Part shown: positions 9,990 to 19,037 of the stretch, one piece after another
How positions within the stretch are numbered: position 1 is the first letter of the stretch
Layout: every line of letters begins with the position of its first letter
From: Ornithinibacillus bavariensis
GTDB taxonomy: Bacteria > Bacillota > Bacilli > Bacillales > Amphibacillaceae
Direction: 5' to 3'
NCBI RefSeq assembly: GCF_018333235.1
Contig: NZ_BORP01000007.1
Span: 1-64,000, forward strand
Length of the DNA stretch: 64,000 nt
Notes under the pieces: model-generated
Databases searched by the model: none
The model's input: only the letters and a program-made list of their open reading frames with translations
Told to the model about the DNA's origin: nothing
Made by a program: the position numbers and the translations under genes

Positions 9990-10209
9990 AATCTTTTTCC
10001 TTCAACAAATACTGATCCCATAAGGCATCAAAAACAGCAATCGCATTTGTAAAAGGACTATTCCATTCCAGATAATCACTAATCTCGTGATACTCAGTAG
10101 AATGCTTCGGAAAGTTATGATCCTGAAACATCCAATCAGCTAATTTACTCTCATCATCTGGCTTCTTTTTTCCCCGATAAGTCATCATAAAATGATAAAA
10201 AGATCGCAT
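9988..10209 (-). CDS. yozE: YozE/UPF0346 family protein
   Basis: A 73-residue protein with the UPF0346 pattern: FYHFMMTYRG near the N-terminus, then DHNFPKHSTEYHEISDYLE. Structures of family members show a small helical SAM-like fold, but no function is known. The ATG follows GAGGTGTATAT. The frame ends inside the bidirectional terminator hairpin. It follows tatC by 25 bases on the same strand and so may be the last gene of the tat transcript. Confidence 0.85.
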   Translation of the reverse strand: MRSFYHFMMTYRGKKKPDDESKLADWMFQDHNFPKHSTEYHEISDYLEWNSPFTNAIAVFDALWDQYLLKEKD

Positions 10210-10234
10210 ATATACACCTCAAAAGCTTACAAAA

Positions 10235-10978
10235 TTATGCCTCCATAAATTCTTGATGCTTTTCTTCTCTTTTACGATACACAGAACTAGACAATAAAAT
10301 ACTAATTTCATATAACAAAAAGAAAGGGATCGACACGACAATTGGCAAGAAAAAGTCTGGTGGTGTTACCATAGTGCTTATAATTACCAAAACAAAGTAA
10401 GCATATTTTCTAGTTTTCCGCATGAATCTTGGTGTTAGAATACCAAGACTTGTTAGGAACATAGCTATTATCGGTATTTCAAAGATAATAGCAAATGGTA
10501 ACGTAACCCGGAATAAAAATTTAAAGTATTTTTCCGCGGTAAACATTTCGTTAAACATGCCATTATTTAACGATAATAAAAATGGCAAAATTAACTTAAT
10601 AAACATAAAATAACCAACAACTAAACCGCCAAGAAATAAAAGAAAAATGGCAGGAATAAAAGCTAAGGATGCTCTTCGCTCCTTAGGGGTTAGTCCTGGT
10701 TTAATAAACATCCATAATTGAAACGCCAAGATTGGAATTGTACCTGCTATTGCGACAATCCCAGCAACTGTAATAGAGATCCAAACAATTTCTCCAACAC
10801 CAATTAATGTTAATTTAAAATCAAAATCATTTAGAAAAAAATTCAAAATATCATCGACATAAATAAAACTGATGATAAAAAATGCAACAAAAAATACTGC
10901 TGATATTACTAGCCTATTTCGCAATTCAGATAGATGAGCAGTAAAATTCATTTCCTTTTCAGGGTTTTTTCGTACCAT
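10235..10978 (-). CDS. tatC: Twin-arginine translocase subunit TatC
   Basis: A 247-residue polytopic membrane protein, the receptor subunit for folded proteins with RR signal peptides. Six hydrophobic spans are seen. The N-terminal block HLSELRNRL and the loop PGLTPKERR after the second span are typical TatC signatures. The ATG sits after GAGGTGTAAAGT. It lies downstream of two tatA genes on the same strand. The Rieske protein QcrA, encoded at about 48 kb in this window, has a Tat motif and is a likely client. Confidence 0.95.
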   Translation of the reverse strand: MVRKNPEKEMNFTAHLSELRNRLVISAVFFVAFFIISFIYVDDILNFFLNDFDFKLTLIGVGEIVWISITVAGIVAIAGTIPILAFQLWMFIKPGLTPKERRASLAFIPAIFLLFLGGLVVGYFMFIKLILPFLLSLNNGMFNEMFTAEKYFKFLFRVTLPFAIIFEIPIIAMFLTSLGILTPRFMRKTRKYAYFVLVIISTMVTPPDFFLPIVVSIPFFLLYEISILLSSSVYRKREEKHQEFMEA

Positions 10979-11057
10979 ACTTTACACCTCAAGTGTTGCT
11001 AGACTTATGTATGACAAACAGAAAAGAAGATGCAAGGTTTAAAACCTTACACCTTTC

Positions 11058-11261
11058 TTAGTCGTTTTTTATCGTTGTATTCGTTTCTTTCGTAGGTTTT
11101 GCTTCCGTATCATCATCTGAAACAATTTCTTTTGCAGCGTTGCGAAACTCTCGTAACGAACTACCAAAGGCTTTTCCTATTTCAGGGAGTTTGGAAGGAC
11201 CAAAAACTACCAACGCAACAATAAGAATTAAAATTAAACCTGGAATACCAATACTACTCAT
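11058..11261 (-). CDS. tatA: Twin-arginine translocase TatA-type subunit (second copy)
   Basis: A 67-residue protein with one N-terminal membrane span ([15 protein letters not shown]), the hinge [14 protein letters not shown], an amphipathic helix and a charged tail, as in TatA pore-forming subunits. The start is ATG 11259-11261 after GGAGTG. It lies between another tatA and tatC. The two TatA copies share nearly the same membrane span but differ in the tail, so this is a tandem duplication that has diverged. A short inverted repeat at 11034-11048 lies between this gene and tatC but has no T run. Confidence 0.92.
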   Translation of the reverse strand: MSSIGIPGLILILIVALVVFGPSKLPEIGKAFGSSLREFRNAAKEIVSDDDTEAKPTKETNTTIKND

Positions 11262-11283
11262 TCTCACTCACTCCAAAAGATTT

Positions 11284-11484
11284 TTAGTTGTCTTTTCCTT
11301 TGACGATGTCTTTTGTTTCTTTCATTTCTTCTGTTACATCTTCTGTTAAATCTTTCGTTGATTTTTTAAATTCACGTAGTGTTTGTCCAGCTGCTTTCCC
11401 GATTTCAGGAAGCTTTTTCGGACCAAAAATAACTAACGCAATGATAAGTATTAATATTAAACCTGGAATTCCAATGGTTGCCAT
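11284..11484 (-). CDS. tatA: Twin-arginine translocase TatA-type subunit (first copy)
   Basis: A 66-residue TatA protein: one N-terminal span, [14 protein letters not shown], an amphipathic helix, then a tail rich in Lys and Glu. It is the first gene of the tatA-tatA-tatC cluster and lies 22 bases before the second tatA. The ATG follows AAGGTGTAAGC. Together with TatC it would form a minimal TatA/TatC translocase of the Gram-positive type, with no TatB. Confidence 0.92.
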   Translation of the reverse strand: MATIGIPGLILILIIALVIFGPKKLPEIGKAAGQTLREFKKSTKDLTEDVTEEMKETKDIVKGKDN

Positions 11485-11579
11485 GCTTACACCTTCTTCA
11501 ATCGATTAAAGTAATTATAGTTTAAAAGCATTTGAAAAGATATGTAACCGTAAAAACTATCACAAAAAGTTCAAAAAGA

Positions 11580-11610
11580 ATAAAGATGGTTCCTTTTAAA
11601 CCATCTTTAT
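11580..11610 (-). terminator. Terminator of the thyA-dfrA operon
   Basis: A 12-bp stem ATAAAGATGGTT/AACCATCTTTAT is followed on the minus strand by TTCTTTTTGA. It lies 40 bases past the dfrA stop. Confidence 0.8.
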
Positions 11611-11649
11611 TTTATCAGTTCTAGCCATGATATACAACTCCAAAGCAAA

Positions 11650-12141
11650 TCACTTTATACGGTCATATTGAATAAAATAATAATCGTACGGATTTTTATC
11701 ATCTCTTTTACCTTTGACCCGCGAAACTTCATTCCAATCTTCCAACGAAAAATCAGGAAAATAAATATCTCCTGCAAATTCCTCATCTATGAGAGTCACA
11801 TACATCCGATCAGCGTATGGTAATATCTGTTCAAATAATCCGCCACCACCAATGACAAATATCTCGTCCTCTGGATGATCAGTACTCCACTCGAGAAAGG
11901 TATTCATATCATGAATTAGTTCTACACCCTCTGGAAGGCTGATTTCCTTCTTACTTAGAACAACATTTCTCCGATTAGGTAGTGCTCGTCCAATAGAATC
12001 AAATGTTTTTCTACCCATAATAATTGTGTGGCCTGTTGTTTTTTCCTTAAAAAACTTCAAGTCATTCGGTAAATGCCAGGGTAAATCATTGTTTGCACCT
12101 ATTAATCGATTACGATCCATCGCAAATAATAATGAAATCAT
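11650..12141 (-). CDS. dfrA: Dihydrofolate reductase
   Basis: A 163-residue enzyme that reduces dihydrofolate to tetrahydrofolate with NADPH. Family motifs are the N-terminal ISLLFAMDRNRLIG, the substrate-binding LPWHLPNDLKFFK, the coenzyme-binding GRKTFDSIGRALPNR and the later IGGGGLF. The start is ATG 12139-12141 after AAGGAGG, 19 codons inside the longest frame. It begins ten bases after the thyA stop and is co-transcribed with it, which makes sense because thymidylate synthase generates dihydrofolate. Confidence 0.95.
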   Translation of the reverse strand: MISLLFAMDRNRLIGANNDLPWHLPNDLKFFKEKTTGHTIIMGRKTFDSIGRALPNRRNVVLSKKEISLPEGVELIHDMNTFLEWSTDHPEDEIFVIGGGGLFEQILPYADRMYVTLIDEEFAGDIYFPDFSLEDWNEVSRVKGKRDDKNPYDYYFIQYDRIK

Positions 12142-12151
12142 ATAATCCTCC

Positions 12152-13108
12152 TTATACTGCAATTGGAGCTTTAATGGTAGGATGTGGATCATACCCAACT
12201 ATTTCAAAATCAGATAGCTCAAAGTCAAAGATGGATTTTTTGTTCTGATTTAAACGAAGCTGCGGTAAAGCTCTAATATTTCTTTCTAATTGAATATTTA
12301 CTTGTTCTACATGGTTTTGATAGATATGTGCATCCCCTAGTGTATGAACAAATTCACCTACATCAAGACCTGTTTCGTGTGCAATTAAATGTGTTAATAA
12401 TGCATAGCTTGCAATATTAAAAGGCACACCTAAAAAAACATCTGCACTACGTTGATATAGCTGACATGATAGTTTACCATCAGCAACATAGAACTGGAAC
12501 AGCGTATGACAAGGTGGTAAAGCCATGTTTGGCACATCCTCTGGGTTCCATGCCGATACGATATGTCTTCGAGAGTTCGGATTATGACGAATAGAATCGA
12601 TTACATCCTTTAGCTGATCAATTGTTTCATGTTGGGATGTCTTCCAGTCTCGCCATTGCTTGCCATAAACAAACCCAAGATCACCGTATTTATTAGCAAA
12701 CTCATCATCTGCTAAAACCGACTTCTTAAATATCTCCATTTGCTCTTCATATTGCTCATTAAATGTTGCATCCGTTTGACTTCGATTACCAAAGTCAGTC
12801 ATATCTGGGCCAGTGTACTCATCACTTTCCACCCATTTCTTAAATGCCCATTCATTCCATATATTATTATTATTTTCTAATAGATAACGAATGTTTGTGT
12901 CCCCTTTAATAAACCAAAGTAGCTCACTTGCGACTAATCGGAATGGTACTCTCTTCGTTGTCAATAACGGAAATCCTTCCGATAAATCAAAACGCATTTG
13001 GTGGCCAAAAATGGAATAAGTTCCAGTATTCGTTCGGTCATCTCGTTTTGTACCATTTGATAAAATTGTTTTGCAAAGGTCTAGGTATGCTTGTTCTCCT
13101 TTTACCAC
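12152..13108 (-). CDS. thyA: Thymidylate synthase
   Basis: A 318-residue ThyA enzyme that converts dUMP to dTMP using methylene-THF. The catalytic cysteine is in [11 protein letters not shown], and the C-terminal [12 protein letters not shown] is typical. The length places it in the longer Lactobacillus-casei-like form with an insertion in the small domain. I chose GTG 13106-13108, six bases after GGGGGAG; the upstream ATG has no ribosome binding site. It is the first gene of thyA-dfrA, divergent from a cell-wall hydrolase gene. Confidence 0.94.
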   Translation of the reverse strand: MVKGEQAYLDLCKTILSNGTKRDDRTNTGTYSIFGHQMRFDLSEGFPLLTTKRVPFRLVASELLWFIKGDTNIRYLLENNNNIWNEWAFKKWVESDEYTGPDMTDFGNRSQTDATFNEQYEEQMEIFKKSVLADDEFANKYGDLGFVYGKQWRDWKTSQHETIDQLKDVIDSIRHNPNSRRHIVSAWNPEDVPNMALPPCHTLFQFYVADGKLSCQLYQRSADVFLGVPFNIASYALLTHLIAHETGLDVGEFVHTLGDAHIYQNHVEQVNIQLERNIRALPQLRLNQNKKSIFDFELSDFEIVGYDPHPTIKAPIAV

Positions 13109-13243
13109 TATATTCTCCCCCATAGTAAAATTATTTTATTTCATTGTAACATAAATCTTGTAACATAATCGTAATTCATAAATCAATTAATTTAACAATA
13201 AAACTAGTTAACAAGAGTCCAACTTTGAAAGGGGATTTTTTGC

Positions 13244-14233
13244 ATGTTGAATGGTACGGTGGAAAGTATCGCAAAAAACACACTTTTGTATAGCTTCGTA
13301 TTAAGCCAACCATTTGCCGTATATGCAGGAGCCTATCCAATATTTGAAAATAAAACACTATTAGAAGCGAAAGAATTGAATTATGGTGATCACGGTGAAG
13401 CAGTTAGAATCTTGCAATTTAAATTAAATGAGCTTTCCTATTACAATGACAAGGTTGATGGTGAACTAGGTGTTTTAACAGAGCATGCGATAAAAAAGTT
13501 TCAACGAGACCATAACATAACTATTTCTGGGCAAGCAGACAAAGAAACTATCTACGCTTTAATTGAAGTTGACATTGATAATCATTTAAAACGTTTAGAA
13601 AGGTTATCTGGATCAGTATATCCTGGATTACGGGGCGAGGATGTAAAGATTGTTCAAGAATCCCTTCAGTACTTCGGTTACTATGAAGGCGAAATTGACG
13701 GTATTTACGGACCATTAACGAAAAAGGCAGTCGAAATTGCTGAAGAACGACATAACATAGATTTTTTAGATGAAGCACCAAAACAATCCTTGTCTACGAT
13801 GTATGAATCACAGAAGCAAACCTCTACTATACCAAATACCAAACAATCTAATGTAAAATCTGTATCTGTAAAAAGCAATTATTCCTCTATTATTCAAACT
13901 GCATATGCATACATTGGTACTCCTTATGTTTGGGGTGGTACATCACCTGGAGGCTTTGATTGCAGTGGATTTTTAAATTATGTGTATAGTGTGAATGGTA
14001 TCACTATCCCGAGAACTGTTAGCGACATCTGGAACTATGCCCAACCAGTAAACTCGTTATCTGTTGGAGATATCGTCTTTTATCAAACCTATAAACCAGG
14101 TCCCTCTCATGCCGGTATTTACCTAGGTAATGGCCAATTTATTCATGCAGGAAATAATGGTGTGGAGATTAGTAATATGGGTGAAGCATATTGGCAACAG
14201 CGGTACTTAGGGGCAAAGAAAATTGGCGGTTAA
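13244..14233 (+). CDS. NlpC/P60 cell-wall hydrolase with two peptidoglycan-binding domains
   Basis: A 329-residue secreted peptidoglycan hydrolase. A weakly hydrophobic N-terminus (residues 11-30) may be a signal peptide. Two PG_binding_1 repeats follow (about residues 45-105 and 118-180), each with the G-x-x-G-xx-V pattern and the motif DG(E/I)xGxxT. After a Ser/Thr/Lys linker comes an NlpC/P60 catalytic domain (about residues 215-329) with the catalytic cysteine in GFDCSGF and histidine in PSHAGIYLG. Such enzymes usually cut D-Glu-DAP bonds in stem peptides. The ATG follows GAAAGGGGATTTTTTGC. It is a single gene with a strong terminator; whether its job is in growth, separation or sporulation is open. 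Confidence 0.88.
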   Translation: MLNGTVESIAKNTLLYSFVLSQPFAVYAGAYPIFENKTLLEAKELNYGDHGEAVRILQFKLNELSYYNDKVDGELGVLTEHAIKKFQRDHNITISGQADKETIYALIEVDIDNHLKRLERLSGSVYPGLRGEDVKIVQESLQYFGYYEGEIDGIYGPLTKKAVEIAEERHNIDFLDEAPKQSLSTMYESQKQTSTIPNTKQSNVKSVSVKSNYSSIIQTAYAYIGTPYVWGGTSPGGFDCSGFLNYVYSVNGITIPRTVSDIWNYAQPVNSLSVGDIVFYQTYKPGPSHAGIYLGNGQFIHAGNNGVEISNMGEAYWQQRYLGAKKIGG

Positions 14234-14257
14234 ATACTTATTAGATATATGAAATGA

Positions 14258-14299
14258 AACGAAAGCAAGTAATTATTTTGCACATTACTTGCTTTCGTT
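14258..14299. terminator. Bidirectional terminator
   Basis: A 16-bp perfect stem AACGAAAGCAAGTAAT/ATTACTTGCTTTCGTT lies between the converging NlpC/P60 and HD-domain genes. Confidence 0.85.
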
Positions 14300-14301
14300 C
14301 T

Positions 14302-14895
14302 TTAGTTCCACTCTTCGAAAAACTGTTCTAAATACAATTCAACAAATGCATGCCTCTTACTTGCCAATCTTTTCGCAGCTTCTGTATGGAGTGTATCCTT
14401 TAAGGTCAAGATTTTATCATAAAAATGCTGGACAGAGGTTCCTTCCTTCTTCTCTTCATGATAAATTAATCGACCCTTGGATCCACCGTATGCAAACGTT
14501 CTGGCAATACCAATTGCGCCTATTGCATCTATTCGATCCGCATCTTGAATAATCTTACCTTCTATACTGGAAGGAATTTTCCCCTTACTAAATGATACAT
14601 TAACTATCGCTTCATGAATTGCTAAAATCTGTTCTTCTGATAAATGAATGGACCTTAGAAATTCGTCCATCTTTGCCAAAGCTGCCATCGGATCTTGGAA
14701 CAATTTATGATCACCAACATCATGTAGCCATGCACCGGTAATACTGATAAACTGATCCGCCTTCTCCTCCTTAGCAATATCCTCAGCAAGTCTTGCCACA
14801 CGTTTTAAATGGAAAAAGTCATGTCCGCTTGAATCCTTTCCAAAAAGCTCCTGACAATACGCTTGAATGGCTTCTAATTGCTGATCTTGACTCAT
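14302..14895 (-). CDS. ypgQ: HD-domain phosphohydrolase (YpgQ-like)
   Basis: A 197-residue single-domain HD protein. Metal-binding elements are GHDFFHLKRV near residue 24, the HD pair in AWLHDVGDHK near residue 54, and the later DADRIDAIGAIGIARTF with its metal-binding Asp. The layout matches B. subtilis YpgQ, reported as a metal-dependent nucleoside triphosphate pyrophosphohydrolase. Its ATG directly follows the fhs stop codon (TAAATG), so it is the second gene of a coupled pair with formate-THF ligase. The exact substrate is inferred from the family. Confidence 0.8.
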   Translation of the reverse strand: MSQDQQLEAIQAYCQELFGKDSSGHDFFHLKRVARLAEDIAKEEKADQFISITGAWLHDVGDHKLFQDPMAALAKMDEFLRSIHLSEEQILAIHEAIVNVSFSKGKIPSSIEGKIIQDADRIDAIGAIGIARTFAYGGSKGRLIYHEEKKEGTSVQHFYDKILTLKDTLHTEAAKRLASKRHAFVELYLEQFFEEWN

Positions 14896-16569
14896 TTAAA
14901 ATAACCCTACAATCTTACCATCTTCTGTTACATCCATTTTTAGCGCAGCAGGACTTTTCGGTAAACCAGGCATTGTCATGATATCACCAGTGAGAGCGAC
15001 AATGAAACCAGCACCTATTGACGGACGAAGCTCGCGAATTGTTATGGTAAAGCCTTTGGGACGACCTAAAAGTGCTGGATTATCAGAGAGCGAATATTGG
15101 GTTTTCGCCATACAGACCGGTAGCTCTCCCCAACCTTGTTTCTCAAAAAATGCTAGCTGTTTTTTGGCTTTAGAAGAAAACTCAACCCCGTCTGCACCAT
15201 ATACAGTTCGAGCAATCTTAGTCATTTTTATTTCTAACGAATCCTCTAATTCATAGACTCGCTTAAAGCTCTTTTCCCCTTTTTCAATCGTTTGAACAAC
15301 TTTTTGTGCAAGTTCAATTCCGCCCTCTCCGCCTTTTGCCCAAACATCTGTCATTGCAACTGTGTAGCCTCTTTGCTCACACCAAGCTTCAATGGCGTTA
15401 ACTTCATTTACTGTATCTGTAGGAAATTTATTAATCGCAACAACAAAAGGTAGTCCAAAATATTGAATTGTTTCAATATGCTTTTGCAGATTTTCCATTC
15501 CAGCTCTCAATGCTTCTAAGTTCTCTTCTGTTAGGTTGTTCTTAGGAACCCCACCATGCATTTTTAAAGCTCGAACTGTTGCAACAATGACTACTGCATC
15601 TGTGTCAATATTTCCAGCTCTAGTCTTAATATCTAGAAACTTTTCAGCACCTAAATCTGCTCCAAACCCTGCTTCGGTTACAACGTATTCACCTAGTTTT
15701 ACTGCTGTTTTCGTGGCAATAATACTATTACATCCATGAGCGATATTCGCAAATGGTCCACCATGGATAATGGCTGGTGTATTTTCAATTGTTTGAACAA
15801 GATTCGGCTTAATTGCATCTTTCAGTAATAGCGTCAAGGCACCTTCCACTTTTAAGTCGCGAACATAAACCGGCTCTTCCTGATAGGTATAGCCAATCAT
15901 TATATTGGAAATCCGCTTTTTAAGATCCTGTAAATCAGTTGCTAAACAGAGAATCGCCATGATTTCTGATGCAACAGTTATATTGAAACCATCCTCTCTA
16001 GGGACACCACGTAAAGGTCCACCAAGACCAATAACAATTTGTCTAAGTGCTCGGTCGTTCATATCCATTACGCGCTTAAATTCAATTCTTCTAGGATCAA
16101 TACCTAATTCATTACCTTGATGAATATGGTTGTCTATCATGGCTGCCAATGCATTATTTGCACTTGTGATAGCATGTAAATCCCCTGTAAAATGGAGATT
16201 AATGTCTTCCATTGGCAAAACTTGTGAGTATCCTCCCCCGGCTGCACCACCTTTAATTCCCATAACAGGTCCAAGCGAAGGCTCTCTAAGTGCAATCACC
16301 GCTTTTTTGCCTATTTTATTTAGGGCTTGTCCAAGTCCTACCGTTACAGTAGACTTTCCTTCTCCCGCTGGTGTAGGACTAATTGCTGTAACAAGAATAA
16401 CCTTTCCATTTGGATTATCTGCTAATTTCTCCAATAATTTGTCGGAAAGTTTTGCTTTTGTATGGCCGTATGGCTCCCAATCCGCTTCCGCAAGATTTAA
16501 ACCCTCAGCAATTTCTTTTATTGGTTTTAATCTTGCTTCTTGTGCTATTTCAATATCCGTTTTCACCAT
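14896..16569 (-). CDS. fhs: Formate-tetrahydrofolate ligase
   Basis: A 557-residue ATP-dependent enzyme that charges formate onto THF to give 10-formyl-THF, feeding one-carbon metabolism. The nucleotide-binding loop [18 protein letters not shown] lies near residue 57, and the family blocks [19 protein letters not shown] and [13 protein letters not shown] are present. The start is ATG 16567-16569 after GGGAGGAGG, 16 codons inside the longest frame. It heads a two-gene unit with ypgQ. Confidence 0.95.
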   Translation of the reverse strand: MVKTDIEIAQEARLKPIKEIAEGLNLAEADWEPYGHTKAKLSDKLLEKLADNPNGKVILVTAISPTPAGEGKSTVTVGLGQALNKIGKKAVIALREPSLGPVMGIKGGAAGGGYSQVLPMEDINLHFTGDLHAITSANNALAAMIDNHIHQGNELGIDPRRIEFKRVMDMNDRALRQIVIGLGGPLRGVPREDGFNITVASEIMAILCLATDLQDLKKRISNIMIGYTYQEEPVYVRDLKVEGALTLLLKDAIKPNLVQTIENTPAIIHGGPFANIAHGCNSIIATKTAVKLGEYVVTEAGFGADLGAEKFLDIKTRAGNIDTDAVVIVATVRALKMHGGVPKNNLTEENLEALRAGMENLQKHIETIQYFGLPFVVAINKFPTDTVNEVNAIEAWCEQRGYTVAMTDVWAKGGEGGIELAQKVVQTIEKGEKSFKRVYELEDSLEIKMTKIARTVYGADGVEFSSKAKKQLAFFEKQGWGELPVCMAKTQYSLSDNPALLGRPKGFTITIRELRPSIGAGFIVALTGDIMTMPGLPKSPAALKMDVTEDGKIVGLF

Positions 16570-16712
16570 GTCAATTCCTCCTCCCATTACCGAAACATTT
16601 TTAAAAAAATGATACATATTTTTACCCTAACATTACACAATAAGATTATACAACGATTGCCAACAAAACAACAGAAAGTATTGGATTATTCTGTACAATA
16701 TACCCAATAATC
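16570..16712. other. Intergenic region between fhs and the cold-shock promoter
   Basis: About 140 AT-rich bases of the divergent fhs/csp gap. They should hold the fhs promoter on the minus strand, but no confident -35/-10 pair was picked out. No gene is seen. Confidence 0.4.
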
Positions 16713-16741
16713 TTGACTGGCAATGTAAAATAAGCTATAGT
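16713..16741 (+). promoter_or_regulatory. Sigma-A promoter of the cold-shock gene
   Basis: TTGACT (16713-16718), a 17-base spacer and TATAGT (16736-16741) form a near-consensus promoter. The expected start near 16748 gives a leader of about 160 nt, as is usual for csp mRNAs. Confidence 0.75.
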
Positions 16742-16747
16742 TGACAC

Positions 16748-16909
16748 AAGCAAAGAGGATTTATGGATCATTAAAATTGGTAACTTCGACATGAAAGAAG
16801 TAGGATGCTTTATGATCCAAACTTTCGTCTTAGTTGCCTTTTTTTGATACTCATTTTTCTAATTTGTATTAACACGTTTTACGTGAAAGTTTTTAGGAGG
16901 TCTATTTAC
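16748..16909 (+). promoter_or_regulatory. Long 5' leader of the cold-shock mRNA
   Basis: The untranslated leader holds an 8-bp complementary pair, TGGATCAT at 16764-16771 and ATGATCCA at 16812-16819, which could fold into a long-range stem. Leaders of this length control csp translation by temperature-dependent structure in other bacteria; that role here is inferred. Confidence 0.5.
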
Positions 16910-17110
16910 ATGGAAAACGGAGTAGTAAAGTGGTTTAATGCAGAAAAAGGCTATGGATTTATTTCTGTTGAAGGTGGAAATGATGTATTTGTTCACTTTT
17001 CAGCGATCCAAGGAGAAGGCTTTAAAACATTAGAAGAAGGTCAAGAAGTATCATTTGAAATTGTGGAAGGCGAACGTGGTCCACAAGCAGCAAACGTAGT
17101 TAAAAAATAA
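16910..17110 (+). CDS. csp: Cold-shock protein (CspB/CspD type)
   Basis: A 66-residue nucleic-acid chaperone with a single cold-shock domain: RNP1 in KGYGFI and RNP2 in VFVHF, ending in [10 protein letters not shown]. It is close to B. subtilis CspB and CspD and cannot be assigned to one of them with confidence. The ATG at 16910 follows TAGGAGG; an in-frame extension upstream is part of the leader. It binds single-stranded RNA and DNA in the cytoplasm. It is a single-gene unit with its own terminator. Confidence 0.95.
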   Translation: MENGVVKWFNAEKGYGFISVEGGNDVFVHFSAIQGEGFKTLEEGQEVSFEIVEGERGPQAANVVKK

Positions 17111-17121
17111 CCATATAGACA

Positions 17122-17155
17122 AAACGGTAATCCCTTTTGATTACCGTTTTTTTTT
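17122..17155 (+). terminator. Terminator of the cold-shock gene
   Basis: A 12-bp stem AAAACGGTAATC/GATTACCGTTTT is followed by a T run. Coordinates are good to about one base. Confidence 0.85.
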
Positions 17156-17156
17156 G

Positions 17157-17203
17157 AACAATAAACATAGCCCCGCTTCAGTAGCGAGGCTATGTTTATT
17201 GTT
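17157..17203 (-). terminator. Terminator of the bpsA-bpsB operon
   Basis: A 16-bp stem AACAATAAACATAGCC/GGCTATGTTTATTGTT overlaps the bpsB stop codon, with a T-rich run beyond it on the minus strand formed by the A run of the neighbouring terminator. Confidence 0.75.
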
Positions 17204-17720
17204 AGAGCTTTGACAGAGATGCAAGTGCTTTCTCCTCTGCAGGTATCCGAATCCGTAATAAAAGAATATGAAGAATTGGAAATACGATAGCAGTGATATA
17301 CGCTCCAAATAACATTGGGATAACAAATAGCTCAACGGCAACAATAATGTAGTTTGGATGCTTTACATATTTATATGGTCCCTTTCTTATTAAGGAAACA
17401 CGGGGTAATACAATGATCTTGGTATTCCAAAAACGACCTAAGGAAGAAATACACCAAATACGTGCAAGCTGAGCAGCGAAAAACACGAGAAAGTAGATAT
17501 AATTAAAGGAAATTTCTTGATTATCAAGCTTAGCAATTGTTTCTAGAAAAAGACTAATAAAAAATAGAAGATGTAAATAGATAAACCATTTATAATGCTC
17601 ACTTCCTGCTTCAATACCACCTCTTGCTTTCATCCATTTTTCATTGTTTTTAGCGATAACTAGCTCAATTATTCTCTGGCCAATAATCAACAGTATCAAT
17701 ATCCACATCCATATTTGCAT
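17202..17720 (-). CDS. bpsB: Alkylpyrone O-methyltransferase, ICMT family
   Basis: A 172-residue membrane methyltransferase of the isoprenylcysteine carboxyl methyltransferase family. Four to five hydrophobic spans are seen, with the family's SAM-binding block RKGPYKYVKHPNYI near residue 110 and a late acidic PAEEKAL. Next to a type III polyketide synthase it matches B. subtilis BpsB (YpbQ), which methylates the alkylpyrones made by BpsA. Its ATG overlaps the bpsA stop by one base (TAATG), showing translational coupling. The product chemistry in this organism is inferred from that pair. Confidence 0.85.
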   Translation of the reverse strand: MQIWMWILILLIIGQRIIELVIAKNNEKWMKARGGIEAGSEHYKWFIYLHLLFFISLFLETIAKLDNQEISFNYIYFLVFFAAQLARIWCISSLGRFWNTKIIVLPRVSLIRKGPYKYVKHPNYIIVAVELFVIPMLFGAYITAIVFPILHILLLRIRIPAEEKALASLSKL

Positions 17721-18793
17721 TATTTATCCCACTCCACCAGTATTATTTCTGAACTAAAGCCAGGTCCTAAAGCACATACAATACCCTTGTCCCCACTTTT
17801 CATATCCTCTTTTAGCCATCTTTGCAGTACGTACTGAACTGTCGCAGATGACATATTTCCGTGATCATTTAATACTTTCTCAGAATACTTTAGCTTTTCC
17901 GGATGAATATGTAGTGATTGCTTCATCGCGTCCAATACTTTTTTACCACCAGGGTGGGCAATGAAGCCTTTGATATCTTCTATTTCTACTTGCTCAACTT
18001 CCATAAAACTCAGCATATGGTCCTTCCAAATCGTTTCAACAAGTGCAGGAATGCTTTTAGAAAAGACGACTTCAAAGCCTGAGTTAACAACACCCCACCC
18101 CATCACATCGGTACTGTCTTTCTTGGTATAGGAGCTGTAGCTTTTAATCATTGGTAATAATTTATTTTGTTCTTCCCGATACTTAGATTTCTCTCCTATA
18201 AGTAATACCGCACTAATTCCATCCCCAAATAATGCAGTTCCAATTATATTACTTTTCTTATGGTCGCCACGTTGGAAGGTTAAGCTACAAATCTCACAGT
18301 TCACAAGTAATGCTGTTTTTTCTGGATTTGCTTTTAACCAATTATGAACTCGTGATAGACCGATGGCACCACCTGCACAACCTAACCCCCAGAGCGGCAT
18401 CCGTTCTACATTACGGCGAAATGGCCGTTTATTCATTAGGAAAGTATCAATAGAGGGTGTTGATACTCCCGTACTTGAGACAAATACTAGCATATCTATT
18501 TCATCGTAATTTATTGTAGTTTGTTCTAAGCAATGATCCATCGCCTCTAGGGAGTATTGAATTGCAAGCTGATGATATAATCTATTCCGTTCTTCAAAGC
18601 TATGCTCCGATAAAAACCATTCCTCTGGCACAACAAGCTGCCTGTGTTTAATAGCAGCATTATCAAATACTGGTAACAGCCTTTCAATTACTCTTTCCGA
18701 ATAACTGAATATATGCTGAACTAAATCTTTTACCCTTGTCTGTGATATTTCATATTTTGGAATTCCTGTTCCAACCGAACGTATTATCGCCAT
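17720..18793 (-). CDS. bpsA: Type III polyketide synthase (alkylpyrone synthase)
   Basis: A 357-residue chalcone/stilbene-synthase-like enzyme. The catalytic cysteine is in LGCAGGAIGLSR near residue 138; the histidine in IAHPGGKK and the asparagine in LNDHGNMSSATV complete the triad. Family members extend long fatty acyl-CoA starters with malonyl-CoA into alkylpyrones. It is the first gene of bpsA-bpsB; the ATG follows AAGGTGAGAAG. A membrane-lipid or spore role for these pyrones has been discussed, but the function is open. Confidence 0.88.
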   Translation of the reverse strand: MAIIRSVGTGIPKYEISQTRVKDLVQHIFSYSERVIERLLPVFDNAAIKHRQLVVPEEWFLSEHSFEERNRLYHQLAIQYSLEAMDHCLEQTTINYDEIDMLVFVSSTGVSTPSIDTFLMNKRPFRRNVERMPLWGLGCAGGAIGLSRVHNWLKANPEKTALLVNCEICSLTFQRGDHKKSNIIGTALFGDGISAVLLIGEKSKYREEQNKLLPMIKSYSSYTKKDSTDVMGWGVVNSGFEVVFSKSIPALVETIWKDHMLSFMEVEQVEIEDIKGFIAHPGGKKVLDAMKQSLHIHPEKLKYSEKVLNDHGNMSSATVQYVLQRWLKEDMKSGDKGIVCALGPGFSSEIILVEWDK

Positions 18794-19037
18794 CTTCTCA
18801 CCTTAATCAGAAACAATATTAGAGTTAGTTTGTTGCCGTTTTCATAATTTATTACGTTTTTTTACATATTTCTGCCACAATATTTACCACGGAATTTTCC
18901 AAAAACCAAGAAACACCTAGCTTTATCGCCACTATTGAACATTATTTGAACGATGCATTTGCAATATTTTCAAGAGAAAAAAATTGTGTATGATGAAGGT
19001 GCAAGAACTAATTCATTGCAAAAGGAGGCTAATTCTC

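Noticed and set aside
11034-11048. Inverted repeat between the second tatA and tatC as a terminator
   Set aside because: The stem is only six bases and has no following T run; probably chance or a weak attenuator.
16130-16612. 160-codon plus-strand open frame opposite fhs
   Set aside because: It is the mirror of the well-conserved fhs gene, has no ribosome binding site at its start and an unnatural composition; a shadow frame.
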